NCBI GenBank assembly: GCA_934254815.1
Contig: CAKQME010000005.1
Coordinates: forward strand, 62,001 to 126,000
DNA length: 64,000 nucleotides
Direction: 5' to 3'
Source: an uncultured Clostridia bacterium
Lineage (GTDB): Bacteria; Bacillota; Clostridia; Christensenellales; Borkfalkiaceae
Below the pieces are notes generated by a model. That model saw only the letters and a list, made by a program, of their open reading frames with translations. It did not search any database and was not told the DNA's origin. Both the position numbers and the translations under genes were made by a program. Within the stretch, counting starts at the first letter, position 1. The number at the start of each line of letters is the position of its first letter. Below, in pieces: positions 61,375-64,000 of this stretch.

Positions 61375-62028
61375 TTATTGTTTCTTGATTATGGGTTTAT
61401 CGGCAACGTATGTTTCCCATACGTTAAGCCTGTCGGATTCGTCAATCTCGCGTATTACCCGCGCCGGTACGCCCGCTATGATTACGTTTGACGGCATATC
61501 GCGCGTAACTACCGCGCCTGCCGCCACAATAGAATTCTTTCCTATCGTTACTCCGCCGCAAATTATCGCGCCCGAACATATCCAGCAACCGTCTTCTATA
61601 GTTATAGGCGCGGAATATTCGAGATCGTGTCTGCCGTCGGGATAATCTGCGTTAAGCCGTTCTTCCGCAATAAACGGGTGCATCGGCGTTGCCAACGTTA
61701 CGTTTGCGCCTACTCACACTCCGTCTCCCAACGTTATCGGGGAAATATCGAGAAACGTGGAATTATAATTAACGAAGCACTCGTTACCGACATATATGTT
61801 TACTCCGTATTCGCAATAAAACGGAGCAAACACGGCGAAGTTTTTACCATTTGCCGACGGTACGAGTTTTTCTAACGCCCGCTGTTTAGCTTTGGCGCGT
61901 TTTATCGAAATTTTATTAAACTTCTGACAGCGGCTCATACCCTGCAAATGCCGCTCGGCTATATCTTTACTTGCGGAATTATAAAGTCTTCCGCCGACCA
62001 TTTTATCCCAATCGCTTATATTATTCAT
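61375..62028 (-). pseudogene. Maltose/galactoside O-acetyltransferase interrupted by an in-frame TGA
   Basis: One reading frame of about 218 codons encodes a complete LacA/Maa-type hexapeptide-repeat acetyltransferase. The N-terminal part has the family helices and FAPFYCEYGVNIYVGNECF. The second part has HPF near the substrate site, repeats such as IEDGCWICSGAIICGGVTIG, and AGVPARVIREI at the end. A TGA at 61714-61716 splits it just after LGDGV, where relatives typically have Trp, so one TGG to TGA change explains it. The ATG at 62028 has a GGAG SD. This is a nonsense pseudogene, a read-through candidate or a sequencing error. Confidence 0.85.
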
Positions 62029-62131
62029 TTTTGCTTCTCCGACTTTTCTTATTTTATCCACTCTGCGCATTCCAATTTTACTACAGTAAAAAATATTTAT
62101 CTAAATATCAAACAAGATAAAGCGATCCCGA

Positions 62132-63691
62132 TTAAATTTCGGCAATTAGTATACCCTGCTTTTTCAGAGTCATTCCGTTGCTTTCATCAACATTTTCGGC
62201 AATCAATACTTTTCTTATTTTTTCATTTATCGCGTATTCTCTGTCGCTCGGATTTATGTAGACGATAACTTTTTTACCGTCTTTTTCCCGTATATATTTC
62301 AAGGGATATCCGACGTTTTCGGATATTTCAAGCGCAGCATCGTAATCAAACGCCGCGTTTTCTTTTTTAACGGCAATCATCTTTTTTACGAAGTTATAAA
62401 TCGAACGCTCGTCCGATTTTTGATATTCCACGCTTACACCCTTTCTCTTTTCGACAGGAAGATACAAACGCCCGTCAGAATCAGAAAAACCTTTGTTTTT
62501 CCCCTCCGTCCACTGCATAGGCGTTCTGGCTCCAGTCCGAACATATCCGCCGTCTTTATTTACCTTAAAATTATGTTTTATGCCTATTTCGTCGCCGTAA
62601 TATATCATAGGCAGATTTTTATAAGTAAGGAGAAACGCAAATACACATTTCATCTCTTCGTCGCTTTTATTCGTAGCTACTCGCGTTATATCATGATACC
62701 CCGACGGAATCGAATAATATTTGTCATTACCCGTATTATCGCATAGCCTAAGCGTACTTTTTACCAAGTCGCGTATATTACCCTTTCCTTCGCGCGCAAA
62801 ATAACTGTGTCCGCACTCAAAAGCAGGAAGAATATTCGAGCCTTTTTCGCCGCGAAAAAGTTCGTTATAGCCTACAGAACAATGTGAAAAATAATCTATA
62901 TCGAAACCGCAAGCTGCGGAATCTTCGGGTTTGCCCCATTCAGACATAAAAATCGCATCGGGATATTTTTCCTTTGCACCGCCGATAAGTTGCGACCACA
63001 ACCATTTAAAAGCGTTTAAATCATAATTTCCTTTTATCAGACTGTTTGCCATATCTACTCTGAAACCGTCTGCGCCATTATCGAGCCAAAATAAAATTAT
63101 AGCCATTATTTCTTTTCTCAAAGGCTCTAAACGCTTGTCGGTATAAGAAATTTTCCACTTGTCGGAAAGCCACGGATCGTCGTTATTTTCCTTATTTTCA
63201 ATATTGAAGCCATAGTTAAGCGCCGGCTGAAAAGAATAATAATTGACCATATAATTACCGTTCCTTTTCGCCATACCTTTAATTGTGTCGCTTCCGCCGA
63301 CAAATATGTTGTTCGTCCAAATATAGTAATCGAAAAATTCGTTTTTCTTTTCCCGTTTAGATTTTAAGAACCAAGGGTGTTTATCTGAAGTATGTCCGAC
63401 GACAAGATCAAGAAGAATCTTTATTCCGAGCGAGTGCGCCTTTTTTATCAACGCGGAAAAATCGTCGGAATTTCCGAATTTTTTATCTATGGAATAATAA
63501 TCGGTTATGTCGTAACCGCCGTCTTTAAACGGACTTTTAAAGATCGGATTAAGCCATATAATATCAGCGCCAAGATCTTTTATATAGTCAAGTTTTTCTG
63601 TTATACCTGCAAGATCGCCTATTCCGTCGCCGTTTTTATCGTAAAAACTCGTTGGATAAACTTCGTAAATAATGCTTTTATTGAGATTCAT
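62132..63691 (-). CDS. GH13 alpha-glucosidase (oligo-1,6-glucosidase-like)
   Basis: A 519-aa GH13 enzyme. Region motifs include DLVVGHTSD (region I), GFRVDMANS (nucleophile Asp), FMSEWG (acid/base Glu) and the TPMQW motif in RTGARTPMQW. There is no signal peptide, so it hydrolyses imported malto- or isomalto-oligosaccharides in the cytosol. It is somewhat shorter than Bacillus enzymes (about 560 aa). Codon use looks more AT-rich than the neighbouring operons. The SD is GGGTGG. Confidence 0.94.
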   Translation of the reverse strand: MNLNKSIIYEVYPTSFYDKNGDGIGDLAGITEKLDYIKDLGADIIWLNPIFKSPFKDGGYDITDYYSIDKKFGNSDDFSALIKKAHSLGIKILLDLVVGHTSDKHPWFLKSKREKKNEFFDYYIWTNNIFVGGSDTIKGMAKRNGNYMVNYYSFQPALNYGFNIENKENNDDPWLSDKWKISYTDKRLEPLRKEIMAIILFWLDNGADGFRVDMANSLIKGNYDLNAFKWLWSQLIGGAKEKYPDAIFMSEWGKPEDSAACGFDIDYFSHCSVGYNELFRGEKGSNILPAFECGHSYFAREGKGNIRDLVKSTLRLCDNTGNDKYYSIPSGYHDITRVATNKSDEEMKCVFAFLLTYKNLPMIYYGDEIGIKHNFKVNKDGGYVRTGARTPMQWTEGKNKGFSDSDGRLYLPVEKRKGVSVEYQKSDERSIYNFVKKMIAVKKENAAFDYDAALEISENVGYPLKYIREKDGKKVIVYINPSDREYAINEKIRKVLIAENVDESNGMTLKKQGILIAEI

Positions 63692-63774
63692 ATTTCCACC
63701 CTATAATGTCTTTTATAACCGGAAGCATAAAAAGCAACCATTATCAATATCAGAGTACCGACGAAAGCTTACCC

Positions 63775-64000
63775 TCAAATTATATTTTTAATTATTATAT
63801 CCTTTAAGCCGAACGGTACGAAATTGTATTCGTCGGTATAATCTTTAGGATTTTTACCGTCTTTCCAGAAACCCCTGAATTCGAAATTATACGGGCTGAC
63901 CCCCAAAGGTTCGGCTTCGGGTTTAAAATGATGCGGTCCGAACAAGTTGCGCAAGCTCGAATTCAGCGTTATTTCGACTTCGTTTTCACCGTCTTTCAAA
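63775..64000 (-). CDS. C-terminal end of a carbohydrate-related protein, partial
   Basis: The last 74 or so residues of a protein whose start lies beyond the right edge. It has a beta-rich pattern with EVEITLNSSLRNLFGPHHF and PYNFEFRGFWKDG, which resembles a sugar-binding jelly-roll domain at the end of large glycoside hydrolases. The family is not certain. It ends at TGA (63775-63777), 83 bp before the GH13 start on the same strand, so the two may be cotranscribed. Confidence 0.6.
   Translation of the reverse strand, partial: LKDGENEVEITLNSSLRNLFGPHHFKPEAEPLGVSPYNFEFRGFWKDGKNPKDYTDEYNFVPFGLKDIIIKNII

Noticed and set aside
61714..61716. Genome-wide reassignment of UGA to Trp
   Set aside because: TGA serves as the stop in many coupled ATGA overlaps (for example 3936, 6594, 27387, 28013, 35895), and TGG is used for Trp.

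Overview
The window is a dense bacterial chromosome segment of moderate GC. Genes sit close together, often with ATGA overlaps, most have Shine-Dalgarno (SD) sites, and promoters are of the TTGACA/TATAAT type. The Enterococcus-order V-type ATPase operon, SpmA/SpmB, class I lysyl-tRNA synthetase, HgdC-type activases, PocR/AraC regulators and many carbohydrate genes suggest an anaerobic, probably gut-associated Bacillota (Clostridia, perhaps an uncultured Christensenellales-like lineage). The lineage is an inference. TGA is a normal stop here and TGG encodes Trp, so the standard bacterial code applies.

Layout. 1-1609: a tandem repeat and two exported proteins of unknown function. 1720-5873 (minus): a housekeeping operon, metG, tatD, a TatD-linked radical SAM gene and rsmA. 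6042-7105 (plus): spmA-spmB. 7098-11109 (minus): an alpha-galactosidase, a GPH-type sugar transporter and a 48-aa membrane protein. 11151-12630 (minus): rsfS and a NadD-YqeK fusion. 13489-22363 (minus): a complete V-type ATPase operon in the order ntpF-I-K-E-C-G-A-B-D. It carries Na+-binding c-ring residues, a 143-bp triple repeat inserted between ntpK and ntpE, and a consensus promoter with a structured leader RNA. 22771-25436 (plus): two ion transporters.

25545-31343 (minus): a tightly coupled catabolic operon (enolase-superfamily dehydratase, GH10-like glycosidase, SDR, alpha/beta hydrolase, RraA-type aldolase, lactonase) with a divergent AraC regulator. Together these could form a complete non-phosphorylating oxidative sugar pathway, and this is the best candidate for a new system in the window. 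32587-38840 (minus): lipid synthesis, two membrane proteins, and a large HgdC-type activase split into two coupled genes. 39014-46130 (plus): a MATE transporter, an MDR protein without catalytic zinc ligands, a TetR-controlled accessory cluster, a frameshifted membrane-anchored HTH regulator and a PAP2 phosphatase.

46304-56087 (minus): tRNA-Ser, two MATE transporters, a rhodanese-TtcA fusion beside tcdA, PepF, class I LysRS, a cytidylate-kinase-like protein and a ROK glucokinase. 56262-64000: a HAD phosphatase, a Dabb protein, a second sugar locus (cupin isomerase, DUF4432 epimerase-like protein, PocR/AraC regulator, SGNH hydrolase), tRNA-Pro, an acetyltransferase broken by an in-frame TGA, a GH13 glucosidase and the C-terminus of another carbohydrate-related protein.

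A recurring regulatory feature is a set of well-formed promoters whose -10 box ends only 6-8 nt before the ATG (genes starting at 9140, 12630, 38840, 56262 and 59475). These genes appear to be expressed from leaderless mRNAs.
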